DNA of 42,996 nt. It comes from Deltaproteobacteria bacterium. Lineage in GTDB: Bacteria; Myxococcota_A; Polyangia; Polyangiales; Ga0077539. The notes beneath the pieces are model-generated. The model worked only from the letters and a program-made list of their open reading frames with translations, did no database searches and had not been told where the DNA came from. Position numbers and translations under genes: made by a program. Below, piece by piece: positions 24,043 to 33,134 of this stretch (within the stretch, counting starts at the first letter, position 1; each line of letters starts with the position of its first letter). Location: assembly GCA_030694465.1 (NCBI GenBank), contig JAUXYJ010000092.1:1-42996 (forward strand), written 5' to 3'.

Positions 24043-25446
24043 ATGCTTATTTCCACACGCGCGCTCTTTCCATCGATCACCGCGCTGCTCGCGCTCGCCG
24101 CAGGTTGCGCCAACCTCAACGAGGGCCCTGCGACCCTGCAGCCCGATCCGCAGAACCCGCTCGGTCGCGTGCTCACGCGTCCCTCCCTCGGCGAGCACAC
24201 CCTCACCGACCGCCCCGAGAACCGCGCGTCCGTGGTGGGCCAATCCGTCCAAGTGCACCGCCGTCAATCGCCGACGAGCTTCTCGGTGCTCGTGGACCTG
24301 TCGCCGGACTACACCGAGAGCCTCATCGTTGCGTACAACGCCGAGGGACACATGCTCGCGCGACGGTTGTTCGAAGGACCGCTGCGGCGCGACACGTGGA
24401 GGCTCGAGCTGCGTGACCAGAGCCAGGTCGTCTCGCATTTCGGAGTGACGCTGTACCCGCGTGACGTAAGCCTCGTACCGGTGGTGGGCCGCGTGGTCCC
24501 GACCGATCGCCCCGAAATCGCCGTCGGCGAGCCGTGCGACCCAACGGGCGTCGCGAATCTTTGCGTTGGCGCGAGCAGCTGTGTGTCGTCCCGGGACGCC
24601 CGCTGCGTCTTGCTCGATCCCCCCACGATTGAATCGAGCGAGGCGTGGACGCAAGGCGGCAGGCTCCTCGCGCGCGGCACGATGCGCAGCGCAGCGCCCG
24701 GCATGGCGATCGAGTGGCGAATGGCAGACCAGGGCACCGCGGTCGCCGATTGGCGGACTGATGGACTGCGCCAGTACGGCGATGGCAATGGGGGTCTGAG
24801 AGTCACGCTCGAGCTCGCCGACGCGGGGACGATCCCAACGAGGTTTCAGTGGCGAACGATCGTTCGCGCTTCGGATCGCGGGCCGACTGCCGACGTCGTC
24901 AGCTCGACCACCGAGAGCCCGATCCAGCGCGTGAGCCTCGGGGCCGTTGGGAGTCCGTGCCTGCAGAACAGCGCGATCGTGTGCGACCCAGGGCTACGCT
25001 GCGTCGCGGACGCCGTGGGCACGTTTGCCTGTCGCGCAGTGCCCCAGCGATGCTCGTCGCAGCTCACACAGTTTGGGGAGCTGCCCGTGCCCTCCGCTGG
25101 AAACTCCGTCTCGCTCGCGATCCGCCCCGTCGGAAGCGGCATCGCCTGCGTGACCTCCTGCGGCGCAACGGGACGCGGCGCAAACGTCCCGACCGCGTGG
25201 CGCTTCACCGCGCCGAGCGACGGGAGCTATGCGTTTCGCTGGACGCCTGCCGCGGGATCGACGTTGGGTCAGGTCGCGCTGAGACACAACTGCGAAGCAT
25301 ACCAAGTGGACCCGCAGGAGAGCTGCCTGCCCACGACGGGTCCCGACGCGGGGCTCACCCGACGGATGTTTCGCGCGGGCGAAGAGATCCTGGTGATGCC
25401 ACACCAGAACGCAGGCGCTGGCACGATCTCGGTCACCGCGGAGTGA
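24043..25446 (+). CDS. Large lipoprotein, unknown function
   Basis: This 467-aa predicted lipoprotein is translated from ATG 24043: MLISTRALFPSITALLAL, then lipobox AAGC and CANLNEGP. An open frame reaches 23989 but lacks a signal peptide. The mature part has beta-rich stretches, two Cys-containing 'credential' segments typical of myxobacterial surface proteins (GEPCDPTGVANLCVGASSC; GSPCLQNSAIVCDPGLRC), and a C-terminal module with WRFTAPSDGSYAFRW that resembles pre-peptidase C-type beta-sandwiches. No catalytic motif is seen. The palindromic iterons just upstream may regulate it. Confidence 0.7.
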   Translation: MLISTRALFPSITALLALAAGCANLNEGPATLQPDPQNPLGRVLTRPSLGEHTLTDRPENRASVVGQSVQVHRRQSPTSFSVLVDLSPDYTESLIVAYNAEGHMLARRLFEGPLRRDTWRLELRDQSQVVSHFGVTLYPRDVSLVPVVGRVVPTDRPEIAVGEPCDPTGVANLCVGASSCVSSRDARCVLLDPPTIESSEAWTQGGRLLARGTMRSAAPGMAIEWRMADQGTAVADWRTDGLRQYGDGNGGLRVTLELADAGTIPTRFQWRTIVRASDRGPTADVVSSTTESPIQRVSLGAVGSPCLQNSAIVCDPGLRCVADAVGTFACRAVPQRCSSQLTQFGELPVPSAGNSVSLAIRPVGSGIACVTSCGATGRGANVPTAWRFTAPSDGSYAFRWTPAAGSTLGQVALRHNCEAYQVDPQESCLPTTGPDAGLTRRMFRAGEEILVMPHQNAGAGTISVTAE

Positions 25447-25570
25447 CTCTGTCTTCTCGATCTGCGTGCCGCCCACGCGGAGCAGCTGTTGGTTTATCAG
25501 AACAGTGTCCTGCCGCGGAGGTGGATCTCCAAGACGCAGGCCCAGCCTTGGCGTGACGGGCCATGTCGCC
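25447..25570 (+). pseudogene. Possible outer-membrane efflux (TolC-like) remnant
   Basis: Directly after the lipoprotein stop, one frame reads LDLRAAHAEQLLVYQNSVLP before losing similarity. It resembles a helical segment of TolC/CusC-type outer-membrane factors. There is no start and the fragment is short, so this is tentative. Confidence 0.25.
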
Positions 25571-25617
25571 CCACCGATGCGATCGCCGCTGTTTTCGCAG
25601 GTGATACGGAGTTGGAC
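25571..25617 (+). repeat. 47-bp dispersed repeat, copy 1
   Basis: The copy opens with CCACCGATGCGATCGCCGCT and ends GATACGGAGTTGGAC. The same element recurs at 28235, 36468 and 42778, all in plus orientation. This copy sits between two gene fragments. Confidence 0.75.
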
Positions 25618-25642
25618 ACGGAGTCGCGCCGCCCCGACGCGC

Positions 25643-25850
25643 TCACGCGTGTGCCGGCTCGCGCTGCCGCTTTGCTTCGGCCAGCGCCCCGCTCAGCACA
25701 CCCTCGAAGGTCTTTACGAACGAAGGGACGAAGGGACGAAACCAGTGGATCGACCGGAACCCAAAGTCGACCTCCCAGGACAGTCGGGCGTCGCCTTTGT
25801 GTGGCTCGACGCTGACTCGTCCCTCGCGTCACACGTCGCCATGTACTTCA
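25643..25850 (-). pseudogene. SRPBCC-like C-terminal fragment
   Basis: The minus strand reads RVSVEPHKGDARLSWEVDFG, then FVKTFEGVLSGALAEAK, and stops at 25643. This matches the last strand and long helix of an SRPBCC (START-like) domain. Upstream sequence (YMATCDAR) is in another frame, so the gene is broken and lacks its N-terminus. Confidence 0.45.
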
Positions 25851-25887
25851 GCCACGCGGTCCGCGAAGAGGGACTCTTGCGCTGCGC

Positions 25888-28101
25888 TCACCGCGCAGAA
25901 TCGCGCCGACGGCGATGGCTTGCGGCGAGCGCGAGCGCCATCGCAGCGAGCGCGACGGACGTGCGATTTGTACGGGTGGGCTGCGTGCGGCATCCGCAGC
26001 CTGCCATCGCGGGCGGGGCGCTCGTGCCGGCGTCGCGGCTCGCGTCGGTCATGGCGGACCCGTCAGAGGTGGGGCTCGTGGCGTCGGGCTGCGGCGCGCC
26101 GCCGTCTTCGGGCGGCAGGAGGTCTTCGGGCACCTCTGGCGGCGGCGGCGGCTCGTCGGTCGGCGTGGATCCCGCCGTGGGAACCCACACGCCCAACAAA
26201 TCAACGATCAGGTGCGTGCGCACGGGCGAGAACACACAGAGCCGTCCGCTGGCGAGCGACGAGATCGCGGCGGATCCGCCGACGACACCGGCTGCGAAGT
26301 TCATGCTCGAGGTGTTGGGAACCGTGGCGCCGCAGGGAAACGCCGTGACGAATCCGTTGGCCGCAGCGTTGGTCGACGTGAGGTTGACCAGCACCGCGCG
26401 GGCATCTGGGGGCAGCCGCGGGATGGTTGAAATCGGAATCTCGACGATCTGACCGTCGCCGAGCCGCCCGGTGTAGAGCGACGTTGGCTGCCGCGTGTCG
26501 AGCGCACGCAGCGGATTGATGAGCTGCAGCGAGAGCTCGCCGCGGTCGACGAGAAAGCCCGTCACGTCGACGACGAGATCAACGTCGGCAGACGATTGAA
26601 AGCACAGCTGCCCGTCGCTGATCGCAGAGATCACCGTGTTTGCGATGACGTTTGTCGGGCCGTGGTTGATGTTCGAGGTCATCGGCGCGGCGCCTGTGCA
26701 GGGGATGAGCGAGACAAACCCTGCGGTGCCTCTTGGGATCACCGCGACCGAGGTGACCGCGGCGCGCGCGTCCGCGGGGGCGCCAACGGTGACCGTGAGC
26801 CTTCCGCCCGCGGGGATGGGGCTCGATGCGCGCGTGTCGATGGCGCGCGTCGGGGCGATGGTGCGCAGCCCCATTCCGGTCGGGGCAAACGCGCCGAGGA
26901 GGTCTGTAAGCACGTCCGACGTGTTGATCGTTCGAAAGGTCACGGCGCCGCCTGCGCCGAGGGCGATCGCCGTCGCGTTGGCGCGCGGCTGTGGCGGCAC
27001 GTAGTTGACTGTCGAGGTGTCGGTGTCGTTGCCCGCTGGGTACACCGAGAGAAAACCCGGCTCTGTCTGCGGTATCGCCGTCACGTTAAGCCACACGCCC
27101 GTCGCGCCCGCCGGGAGCCCCGGAAACGCGCTGAACGTCCCTGTCCGCATCGCAGTGAGCGGTCCGCTCGTCGCGCCGTCGGACCGCACGAGCTGCGTAG
27201 ACGTGCTCGGCATCCGGGTGTCGAAGATGCGCGTGGGCGTGACGTGCTGATAGCGCGATGGAGCGCCGAGGAGCGTGGCCGCGGGGATCGTCGCGCCCGC
27301 GTTGCGAACGGACGCAGGCGCCTCGGACGCCGCGCACCGAACAGGATCCGGGACACACACCTGGCCCATCGCCGCGCAGTCGGTAAACGAGCAGTCCGCG
27401 CGGACCGCGGCGTTGCCGTAACAGACGACGGGGCACGTCATGGGCGGCGCACCCACGGTGAAAAAGCGCGTGCGACGCGCGGCGGCGTCGACGCTGAGCT
27501 CGACGTGAATGTGATTGGTGTGCTGGCTCGCGTTGGACTCGATCGGTCGAAAGTGGTCGTTGACGCGATTGCCGCTCCAGTAGTGCCCGTCCCAAATGAC
27601 CCGTTGAATCCCCACGTACTCGGCGTTTTCGATGAGCCAGTTGGCGATTTGATCGCCGAGCGTGTTGTCCGCGGGGCCGTCGTTGGTCCCGTCGGTCGTG
27701 CGGATCATCACGTCGATCGCGCGGCCGATCGCGTGCACGGACAGGTACTCACAGGCGTTTGGGTTGCTGTTTCGTCGACACGAGAAGTCACCTCCCGCGC
27801 GGGCGAAGGTCCATCGGCCCAAGATGTACCGCTGTACATCCAGCGTTCCGCTCATCTGTCCGGTGCACGCTGGGTCGACGCAGGTGCCCCATACGTTGCG
27901 CGGGCATGTGGAGGTACAGCGGCCGGTCACCCGCGGAGCCCCGACGACGTTGACGTACTGCGGATTCGAGATCGCCAGCGTTCGTGCGGGTGGCGTCCAC
28001 GGTCCCGGGACAGCGATCTCAGAGACCACGACGTCGCTCTCCGGAGCGCAGGCTGCGACGCAGAGCGAAAGACCGAGCAGACCTGTCCACATGAAGCGCA
28101 T
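25888..28101 (-). CDS. Lipoprotein with M15-like peptidase domain, beta-repeats and MYXO-CTERM
   Basis: This protein is about 737 aa. From ATG 28101 the signal peptide ends in lipobox VAAC (C18). A zinc peptidase-like domain (about 40-210) shows SVHAIGRAIDVMI (H123, D130) and NHIHVEL (H197, H199), the HxxxxxxD...HxH ligand pattern of M15/VanY-type cell-wall peptidases. Three repeats of about 120-130 residues follow (IFDTR...GVWLNVTAI...GFLSVYP). A Pro/Glu linker leads to the C-terminal GCGCRTQP, a hydrophobic helix and RRRR, a MYXO-CTERM signal for export to the outer surface. Having both a lipobox and MYXO-CTERM is odd. Peptidoglycan as substrate is inference. Confidence 0.8.
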   Translation of the reverse strand: MRFMWTGLLGLSLCVAACAPESDVVVSEIAVPGPWTPPARTLAISNPQYVNVVGAPRVTGRCTSTCPRNVWGTCVDPACTGQMSGTLDVQRYILGRWTFARAGGDFSCRRNSNPNACEYLSVHAIGRAIDVMIRTTDGTNDGPADNTLGDQIANWLIENAEYVGIQRVIWDGHYWSGNRVNDHFRPIESNASQHTNHIHVELSVDAAARRTRFFTVGAPPMTCPVVCYGNAAVRADCSFTDCAAMGQVCVPDPVRCAASEAPASVRNAGATIPAATLLGAPSRYQHVTPTRIFDTRMPSTSTQLVRSDGATSGPLTAMRTGTFSAFPGLPAGATGVWLNVTAIPQTEPGFLSVYPAGNDTDTSTVNYVPPQPRANATAIALGAGGAVTFRTINTSDVLTDLLGAFAPTGMGLRTIAPTRAIDTRASSPIPAGGRLTVTVGAPADARAAVTSVAVIPRGTAGFVSLIPCTGAAPMTSNINHGPTNVIANTVISAISDGQLCFQSSADVDLVVDVTGFLVDRGELSLQLINPLRALDTRQPTSLYTGRLGDGQIVEIPISTIPRLPPDARAVLVNLTSTNAAANGFVTAFPCGATVPNTSSMNFAAGVVGGSAAISSLASGRLCVFSPVRTHLIVDLLGVWVPTAGSTPTDEPPPPPEVPEDLLPPEDGGAPQPDATSPTSDGSAMTDASRDAGTSAPPAMAGCGCRTQPTRTNRTSVALAAMALALAASHRRRRDSAR

Positions 28102-28140
28102 GACCTGATGCGACGGCACGCACGCCGCGGTGTCAAGGGG

Positions 28141-28195
28141 CGGAGGCCCTCCAACGCAGGTCCGCCGGGCACGCATTCCCCCCGGGGAGCCGAGC
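28141..28195 (+). repeat. Family-2 dispersed repeat, copy A
   Basis: The core CTCCAACGCAGGTCCGCCGG is followed by GCACGCATTCCCCCCGGGGAG. It is related to copies at 29911, 39879 and 40769. Confidence 0.65.
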
Positions 28196-28234
28196 CGATG
28201 GCGCGTCGTCTCAGCGCGTCGCGCTCATCGCGCT

Positions 28235-28280
28235 CCACCGAGGCGATCGCAGCTTTTTCGCGGGCAATACGGAGTTGGCC
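28235..28280 (+). repeat. 47-bp dispersed repeat, copy 2
   Basis: This is the most diverged copy: CCACCGAGGCGATCGCAGCT, then TTTTCGCGGGCAATACGGAG and TTGGC. Confidence 0.6.
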
Positions 28281-28550
28281 AGGTGTGCAGCGGCGGACCG
28301 GGCACCGCGCTGTGCGGGTGCTCTGCGTGCTGCACCCCGGGGCGACCTGTGGGTGGCTGGCGCGTGGATGGTGCCCGGATCGCGCACGGATCGCGCACGG
28401 GGCCCCGAGGTCGTGAGCGCGTGCGCGCGGCGCCTGGGACCCGCGTCGCGGGCAGGTCAGCGGCGAGCAGCTCGCGCCACCGCGCGTGACGCCCGCGGGC
28501 CCAGCGCGCATTGTTGCGGGCACCAAGGGTCTTGCCTATGCTGCCGCGCC

Positions 28551-29537
28551 ATGACTTCTCCAGAGTCCTTGGTCGCGTCGCTGTCGAAAGAGCTCGGGAC
28601 GATCTCCGAAGTCGACTTCGAAGCGCGGCTTCACGGCCTTGACCTGGCGACGCAGCACGACACGGGGTGGGGCGAGCGCTGGGCGCTCATCCACTTCGCC
28701 GCGCTGAACAATCGCGCCGACCTGGTCGAGGTTCTCCTCCGTCGCGGCGTCGAGATCGACACGCCCGCGGGCAGCGCGACGGCGATCCATGAGGGCGCGG
28801 GACCGACCACGGCGCTCCACGCAGCGCTGAAGCGCTCCCACGTAGAGTGCGCTGGGTTTCTGCTGGACCGCGGCGCCAGCGTTGACGCTCGCGGCACCAA
28901 CACGCACACGCCGCTCGGCCAGGCGGCGGCAGACCCCAAGGTGCCGGTCGCGCTGCTCGCGCGTCTGCTTGAGCGCGCCTCGCCCTCGACCCTCGACGAC
29001 CCGAGGCTACTCGCTGCAACTGCGGCGGACTCTACCGAGAAGACGCGCCTGCTCCTTGATGCCGGCTGCCCGATGCCCGCCGACCTCTGGCGGGTGGTGA
29101 TGCGCTGGGACGTCGCGGATCTCCTGCTGCAACGCAGCGTCCCGGTGACGGATCCCGAGGCGCTCGTGCGCATCGTCTCCCACGACAGGCGGCTCGACAT
29201 CGACGTCGTGGTCGCGACGATCCAGCGCATGATCGCGGCCGGCGCCAGCGTCGACAGCGAGATCCCGCGCACGGGTTGGACCGCGCTCGCTGGCGCCATC
29301 TACATGGAGGACGACGAGCTCGCGCTGGCGATCCTCGCGCTCGGCGCCGACCCTCGGAAGCGCATCCGTGTCCACTACGCGAACGGCAACGACCCCCTGA
29401 ACGAGACGCCGCGCGAGTTCGCGGCGGCGAACGGGCGCTCGCGGGTCGCCGCTGCCATCGAGGCGCTCGAGGCGAGGGATACGACAGCAAAAGACGCCGC
29501 GGCGAAGGCGGGCAAGGCGAAGGCGGGCAAGGCGTGA
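28551..29537 (+). CDS. Ankyrin-repeat protein
   Basis: This 328-aa cytoplasmic protein starts at ATG 28551. Recognisable ankyrin units are LIHFAALNNRADLVEVLLRR (about 45-65), TALHAALKRSHVECAGFLLD and TPLGQAAADPKVPVALLARL. Later, more diverged units include TALAGAIYMEDDELALAILA. Ankyrin repeats mediate protein-protein binding; no catalytic domain is attached. The C-terminus is a low-complexity Ala/Lys tail (AKAGKAKAGKA). The open frame upstream to 28275 has no support. Confidence 0.8.
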   Translation: MTSPESLVASLSKELGTISEVDFEARLHGLDLATQHDTGWGERWALIHFAALNNRADLVEVLLRRGVEIDTPAGSATAIHEGAGPTTALHAALKRSHVECAGFLLDRGASVDARGTNTHTPLGQAAADPKVPVALLARLLERASPSTLDDPRLLAATAADSTEKTRLLLDAGCPMPADLWRVVMRWDVADLLLQRSVPVTDPEALVRIVSHDRRLDIDVVVATIQRMIAAGASVDSEIPRTGWTALAGAIYMEDDELALAILALGADPRKRIRVHYANGNDPLNETPREFAAANGRSRVAAAIEALEARDTTAKDAAAKAGKAKAGKA

Positions 29538-29649
29538 GGCCGCGCCGACTCGGAGGCTGAAGCGGGGTCGACCGCCAAGTGCGGCGGGGGCGCCTCGGGC
29601 GGCTCGCGTCCATCGGCGAACGCGTATTGACGCGCTGTCATCGGCCCCC

Positions 29650-29910
29650 GTGTCGCAACCCGGCGAGCTGATCGCGGAGCGGTTCACGCTCGAGTTCCTC
29701 GCGGCGCGTGGCGGGATGGGCGAGGTCTGGCACGGGACGCGCTCGCGGGCTGCCCGTTCGCGCTCAAGCGCCGGCAGACGCCGAGCGCGATCGACGCCGC
29801 GCGGCTCGCGATCGACGCGACCGTGGCGCCGGGGCACTGCGTGGCCGTGGCGCTCGCAGCGGCGCTCGCGGCCGTGCACGCGCAGGGGATCGAGCTCCGC
29901 GCCCTGCTGA
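29650..29910 (+). pseudogene. Ser/Thr kinase remnant
   Basis: From GTG 29650 the frame reads ELIAERFTLEFLAARGGMGE then VWHGT, the glycine loop of a PknB-like kinase. A frameshift follows: PFALKRRQ (the VALK strand) appears in another frame, then AAALAAVHAQGIE, the helix that normally precedes HRDLKPSN. The catalytic loop and the rest are absent, and family-2 repeat copy B begins exactly where similarity ends. Confidence 0.65.
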
Positions 29911-29965
29911 GGGGGCTTAGCCCATCCAACGCAGGTCCGTCGAGCACGCATCCCCCGGGAGGCGA
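29911..29965 (+). repeat. Family-2 dispersed repeat, copy B
   Basis: GGGGGCTTAGCCCATCCAAC then GCAGGTCCGTCGAGCACGCA. It adjoins the broken kinase gene. Confidence 0.65.
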
Positions 29966-30250
29966 CCCGATACAACTGGAGAGATGCACGCAGGGCATGA
30001 TCGTGTTGCGATCGGCGGCGACGAACAACCCGATGGCCGGCTGGGTGTCGTCCACTCCGAGATCCCCGCCGGGGGAGGGCGAGCGGTCGTCGTGACCCAC
30101 TGATCGCAACGCGGGATTCACGAAGCCACGCATCGCGAAGAGGGTCGCGGCGCCAGCTCGAGCGGACCCTTCACGATGGGCCCGTATCCCACGGCAGGCC
30201 TGCTCGCGCGTCGCGCTTTGCGCGGTCAAGCTGTGAGAGAATTCGTGTCG
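29966..30250. other. Non-coding gap
   Basis: No gene or repeat could be supported between family-2 copy B and the Cys-rich lipoprotein. Open frames on either strand lack starts and coding character. Confidence 0.4.
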
Positions 30251-32002
30251 ATGAACGCACCCGAGACAGGCGCCGCGCCTCGAGTTCGCGCCGGTACGCC
30301 AGCGAGTCTGCTCGCCACGCTCTGCGTGCTCCTGATCTCTTGGGTCTCGTGCCGCGCCCCTGCGACAGAGGTCGTCCTGCTGTTGGACACCGACGTGCCA
30401 CGGTCGCGGGCGATGACGCTGCGCGTGCTGTCGTTTAACGGGGCCGTCCCCGCCGCAGAGCTGCACACGCGAATGCGCACCGGGACGCTGACCGAACGCG
30501 CGCTGAGCCGCGAATCAGGGGGTGCCGGAGCGCTCCAGCTCCCGGGCAGCCTTGGGATTCTGCCCCCCGCGGCAGGCGGTCCCCAGACGGTGACTGTGTG
30601 GCTCCGCGCGACGGTGTCCGAGCAGGGCGTGTTTCCCGAGGTGCGCCTCGATCGCGTCGCGCAGGTGAGCTTCGTGCGAGGAGCGCGGCGATTCGCGCGG
30701 GTGTTCTTGCCGCTCGCCTGCGGAGCGCGCTCGGTCGGCTGCACGAGCGTGACGGAAGAAGAGTGCACGGTGAGCGTGCGGTGTCGTGAGCAAGGCGCCA
30801 CGTGCGGAGACCAAGGTGCCTGCGTCTCACAGGAGGTCCCCGTGACCGTCGTCGAGCCGGGCCTCGATGCGGGGTCGCCGACGGACGCGTCGGTAGAAGA
30901 CGTGGTCAGCCCGGAGGGGTGTGTTCGGCAGTGCACTGGGCGCGTCTGCGGCACCGATGGCTGCGGAGGCGAGTGCGGTGTCTGCGCCGATCGGCCTGGC
31001 GCGACGGCGACGTGCATGCTCGACGGCAGCTGCTCGTATCGATGCAACGGAGCGCTAGGCGACTGCGACATGGTGCCGGACAACGGCTGCGAGACAGACA
31101 CGGCGACGTCGCTCGCTCACTGCGGATCGTGCGGAGCGACTTGCCTGGGCCGCGCCAACGCCACGCACGCGTGCACCGCGGGTACTTGCGCGTTCGCGTG
31201 CCAGCCAAGCTTCGGGGACTGCGATCGCGCCGCGGTCAACGGGTGCGAGGCGAGGATCGACACCGAAACGAACTGCGGTGCCTGCGGCCGGGTCTGCTCT
31301 GGCGCGACCCCGGTGTGCAACGCGAGCTCGGGCACCTGCGGGTCTGGGTGCACCGCCCCTGCCGTTCTCTGCGGGATGAGCTGTGTGAACACACAGACGG
31401 ACCGCTCGAACTGCGGTGCCTGTGGCGCGGTGTGCCCGGCTCGCGCGAACGCCGCGACGACGTGCGTCGCCGGAGCCTGCGGCTTTGCCTGCAACGCGGG
31501 CTTCGCTGACTGCGACCGCAACGCGGCGAACGGCTGCGAGGTCGCGCTCGCGGGCTCGACTGCGAACTGCGGGATGTGTGGAGCGACGTGTCCCGCCCGT
31601 TCGAACGCCGCGAGCGGGTGCCCCGCAGGGACGTGCACGTACGTGTGCAACGCGAACTTCGGCGACTGCGACGGCAACCCAGCGAACGGCTGCGAGACCT
31701 ACCTGCCCACCAACACGTCGCACTGTGGCGCGTGCGGCCGCACCTGCCTCTCGCGGGCAAACGCCAGCCGGACCTGCAGCAACGGGGTGTGCGGTTTCTC
31801 CTGCAATTCGGGCTTCGGAAACTGCAACGGCTCGAGCAGTGACGGCTGCGAGACATCGCTCGGGACGACCAGCAACTGCGGCTCGTGCGGCCGCACCTGC
31901 GGCACGGGATACTCGTGCTCTGGGGGCGCGTGCTCGTGTCTGGCACCCAGGTGCCTGCGCGCTGGTTGCGGGTGTACGTCGATCTGCACGGGGCCGTGCT
32001 GA
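30251..32002 (+). CDS. Cys-rich repeat lipoprotein
   Basis: This 583-aa protein starts at ATG 30251 with a signal peptide ending in WVSC. Residues to about 200 form a beta-rich domain (VVLLLDTDVPRSRAMTLRVL). After a Thr/Asp linker come about seven units of 40-52 residues. The pattern is CGxCGxxC, then RANA..TC...G.C.F.C, then GFGDCDxxxxNGCE. This is a disulfide-rich array common in Myxococcota surface proteins and often misnamed in databases. The last unit is shortened and ends CTGPC. The protein is probably exposed on the outer membrane. Function is unknown; adhesion or structural roles are guesses. Confidence 0.8.
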   Translation: MNAPETGAAPRVRAGTPASLLATLCVLLISWVSCRAPATEVVLLLDTDVPRSRAMTLRVLSFNGAVPAAELHTRMRTGTLTERALSRESGGAGALQLPGSLGILPPAAGGPQTVTVWLRATVSEQGVFPEVRLDRVAQVSFVRGARRFARVFLPLACGARSVGCTSVTEEECTVSVRCREQGATCGDQGACVSQEVPVTVVEPGLDAGSPTDASVEDVVSPEGCVRQCTGRVCGTDGCGGECGVCADRPGATATCMLDGSCSYRCNGALGDCDMVPDNGCETDTATSLAHCGSCGATCLGRANATHACTAGTCAFACQPSFGDCDRAAVNGCEARIDTETNCGACGRVCSGATPVCNASSGTCGSGCTAPAVLCGMSCVNTQTDRSNCGACGAVCPARANAATTCVAGACGFACNAGFADCDRNAANGCEVALAGSTANCGMCGATCPARSNAASGCPAGTCTYVCNANFGDCDGNPANGCETYLPTNTSHCGACGRTCLSRANASRTCSNGVCGFSCNSGFGNCNGSSSDGCETSLGTTSNCGSCGRTCGTGYSCSGGACSCLAPRCLRAGCGCTSICTGPC

Positions 32003-32230
32003 GCAGCGCTACCGGGGCCTTCGTCGGCGCGAGGACATCGCCGAGCGCGTGGACGGGATGCGGGCGAGGGCGTCGGGGCCTTCATGGACGACTTCTCGCG
32101 TTGTCTCACTTCGAATAAACCGAATCGACACTCGCGGTTGAAAGAGATTGTCTCATTGAGGGGTTGCCCCCCCTGCCGCTCGAATTCGCGAGGGCATAGG
32201 AGAATCTCAGTCAATACGAGGATGGGTGAA

Positions 32231-32542
32231 ATGCGAGTGCTCTTTCGATCGATCAGTGTCGCTCCAACGAAGGCCATGGCAGAACACGTCGAACGGACCG
32301 TGTCCACAGCGCTGGCGCACCGCCGCGAGCCGCACCTCACCGTGCACGTTCGCCTGCGGGATCTCAACGGCCCGAAGGGCGGCGCGGACCAAGAGGTCGT
32401 GGTCATCGAGCGAAGCGCATCGTCCGCGCGCGTGGCCCGCGCGGTGAGCGAGGACGCGTACGCCGCCGTGAGCCTCGCGGTCGAACGGCTCAACCGCCAG
32501 GGCCGGGCTCGCGCAGCGCGCCGCACCCGGGGGCGCTCATGA
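32231..32542 (+). CDS. HPF/RaiA-like ribosome-associated protein (S30AE fold)
   Basis: This 103-aa protein has the length and pattern of a short ribosome hibernation factor. MRVLFRSISVAPTKAMAEHV leads to HLTVHVRLRDLNGPKGGADQ (the family's RxxDxNGPKGG block), a further strand (EVVVIE), and the helix EDAYAAVSLAVERLNRQ. A basic tail (RRTRGRS) ends it. ATG 32231 is chosen because GAGG lies 9 bp upstream; ATG 32222 abuts that site. It would bind the 30S subunit and block translation under stress. The stop overlaps the next ATG (ATGA). Confidence 0.7.
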   Translation: MRVLFRSISVAPTKAMAEHVERTVSTALAHRREPHLTVHVRLRDLNGPKGGADQEVVVIERSASSARVARAVSEDAYAAVSLAVERLNRQGRARAARRTRGRS

Positions 32543-32709
32543 AGTTCGTGCTGCTCGCCGTCATCGCGGTGGGCTTCGTCCTGCCGCTGGTGTGTACCGC
32601 GATGCTGCGTCCCGATGTGGTCGCTGATCGTTCGGCGAAGGCGGCGCTCGTCGCGGTCGTCGCCAAGGCCTCGCTCGTCGCGTTGTGGGTCGCGCTGATC
32701 GTCGATTGA
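32539..32709 (+). CDS. 56-aa membrane protein coupled to the HPF-like gene
   Basis: The ATG at 32539 overlaps the HPF-like stop by four bases (ATGA). The product has two hydrophobic segments, KFVLLAVIAVGFVLPLVCTA and ALVAVVAKASLVALWVALIV, joined by a short loop LRPDVVADRSAK. It is a small two-helix inner-membrane protein of unknown family. Translational coupling and coding bias support it as real. Confidence 0.6.
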   Translation: MKFVLLAVIAVGFVLPLVCTAMLRPDVVADRSAKAALVAVVAKASLVALWVALIVD

Positions 32710-33134
32710 GCGCCGTACGTGAGCGACGTCGCGCGCACGAGCTCGAGCCGAGGGATTGGCCCATCGTCGGCATCGCTTGGACGGCGCGCCGCGCTCCGAG
32801 CGCGAGTGTGCGCCCGGGGTGAGCGCGTAGCCCATCACGATGTCGAACTCGAACAAGTGGTGCAGAAGCGGGAGAGACGCTCGCTCGCTGTCCGACGAAC
32901 GCCGCGAAGGCCCACCTCCTGCGCCGCTGCCTCTGCCAATCTCCGCGAAGGAGCCGAGGCTCTGTTGCGCTATGGAGTCCGCCACGCGGCGACCGTGAGT
33001 CGCAGCGGCGACGCGCCGAGCCCCGCCTCGAGCTGAATCGCCCGCATCGTCGCGGGGCGAGCGCGAGTACAAATGCGAGGGCTTGTGTTCTTGCGGTTCT
33101 TGCGCGCTCAGAAGAGAGACTCTAGCGACAGTGT
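32710..33134. other. Non-coding gap
   Basis: No convincing gene is seen. A minus-strand reading near 32820-32870 gives LFEFDIVMGYALTP, which could be the tail of a decayed envelope protein, but it is too short to name. Confidence 0.4.

Larger units (their letters stand above)
28102..28550. other. Divergent intergenic region with two dispersed repeats
   Basis: The region lies between the minus-strand peptidase lipoprotein and the plus-strand ankyrin gene. It carries family-2 repeat copy A (28141-28195) and 47-bp repeat copy 2 (28235-28280). There is also a short direct duplication GGATCGCGCAC near 28378-28400. No gene is seen. Confidence 0.6.

Noticed and set aside
26596..28416. 606-aa plus-strand open frame
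   Set aside because: It is antisense to the peptidase lipoprotein and made almost only of Arg/Ala/Gly/His/Asp.
31699..33072. 457-aa minus-strand open frame
   Set aside because: It covers the Cys-rich lipoprotein, the HPF-like gene and the small membrane gene in antisense, and its composition is that of a shadow frame.
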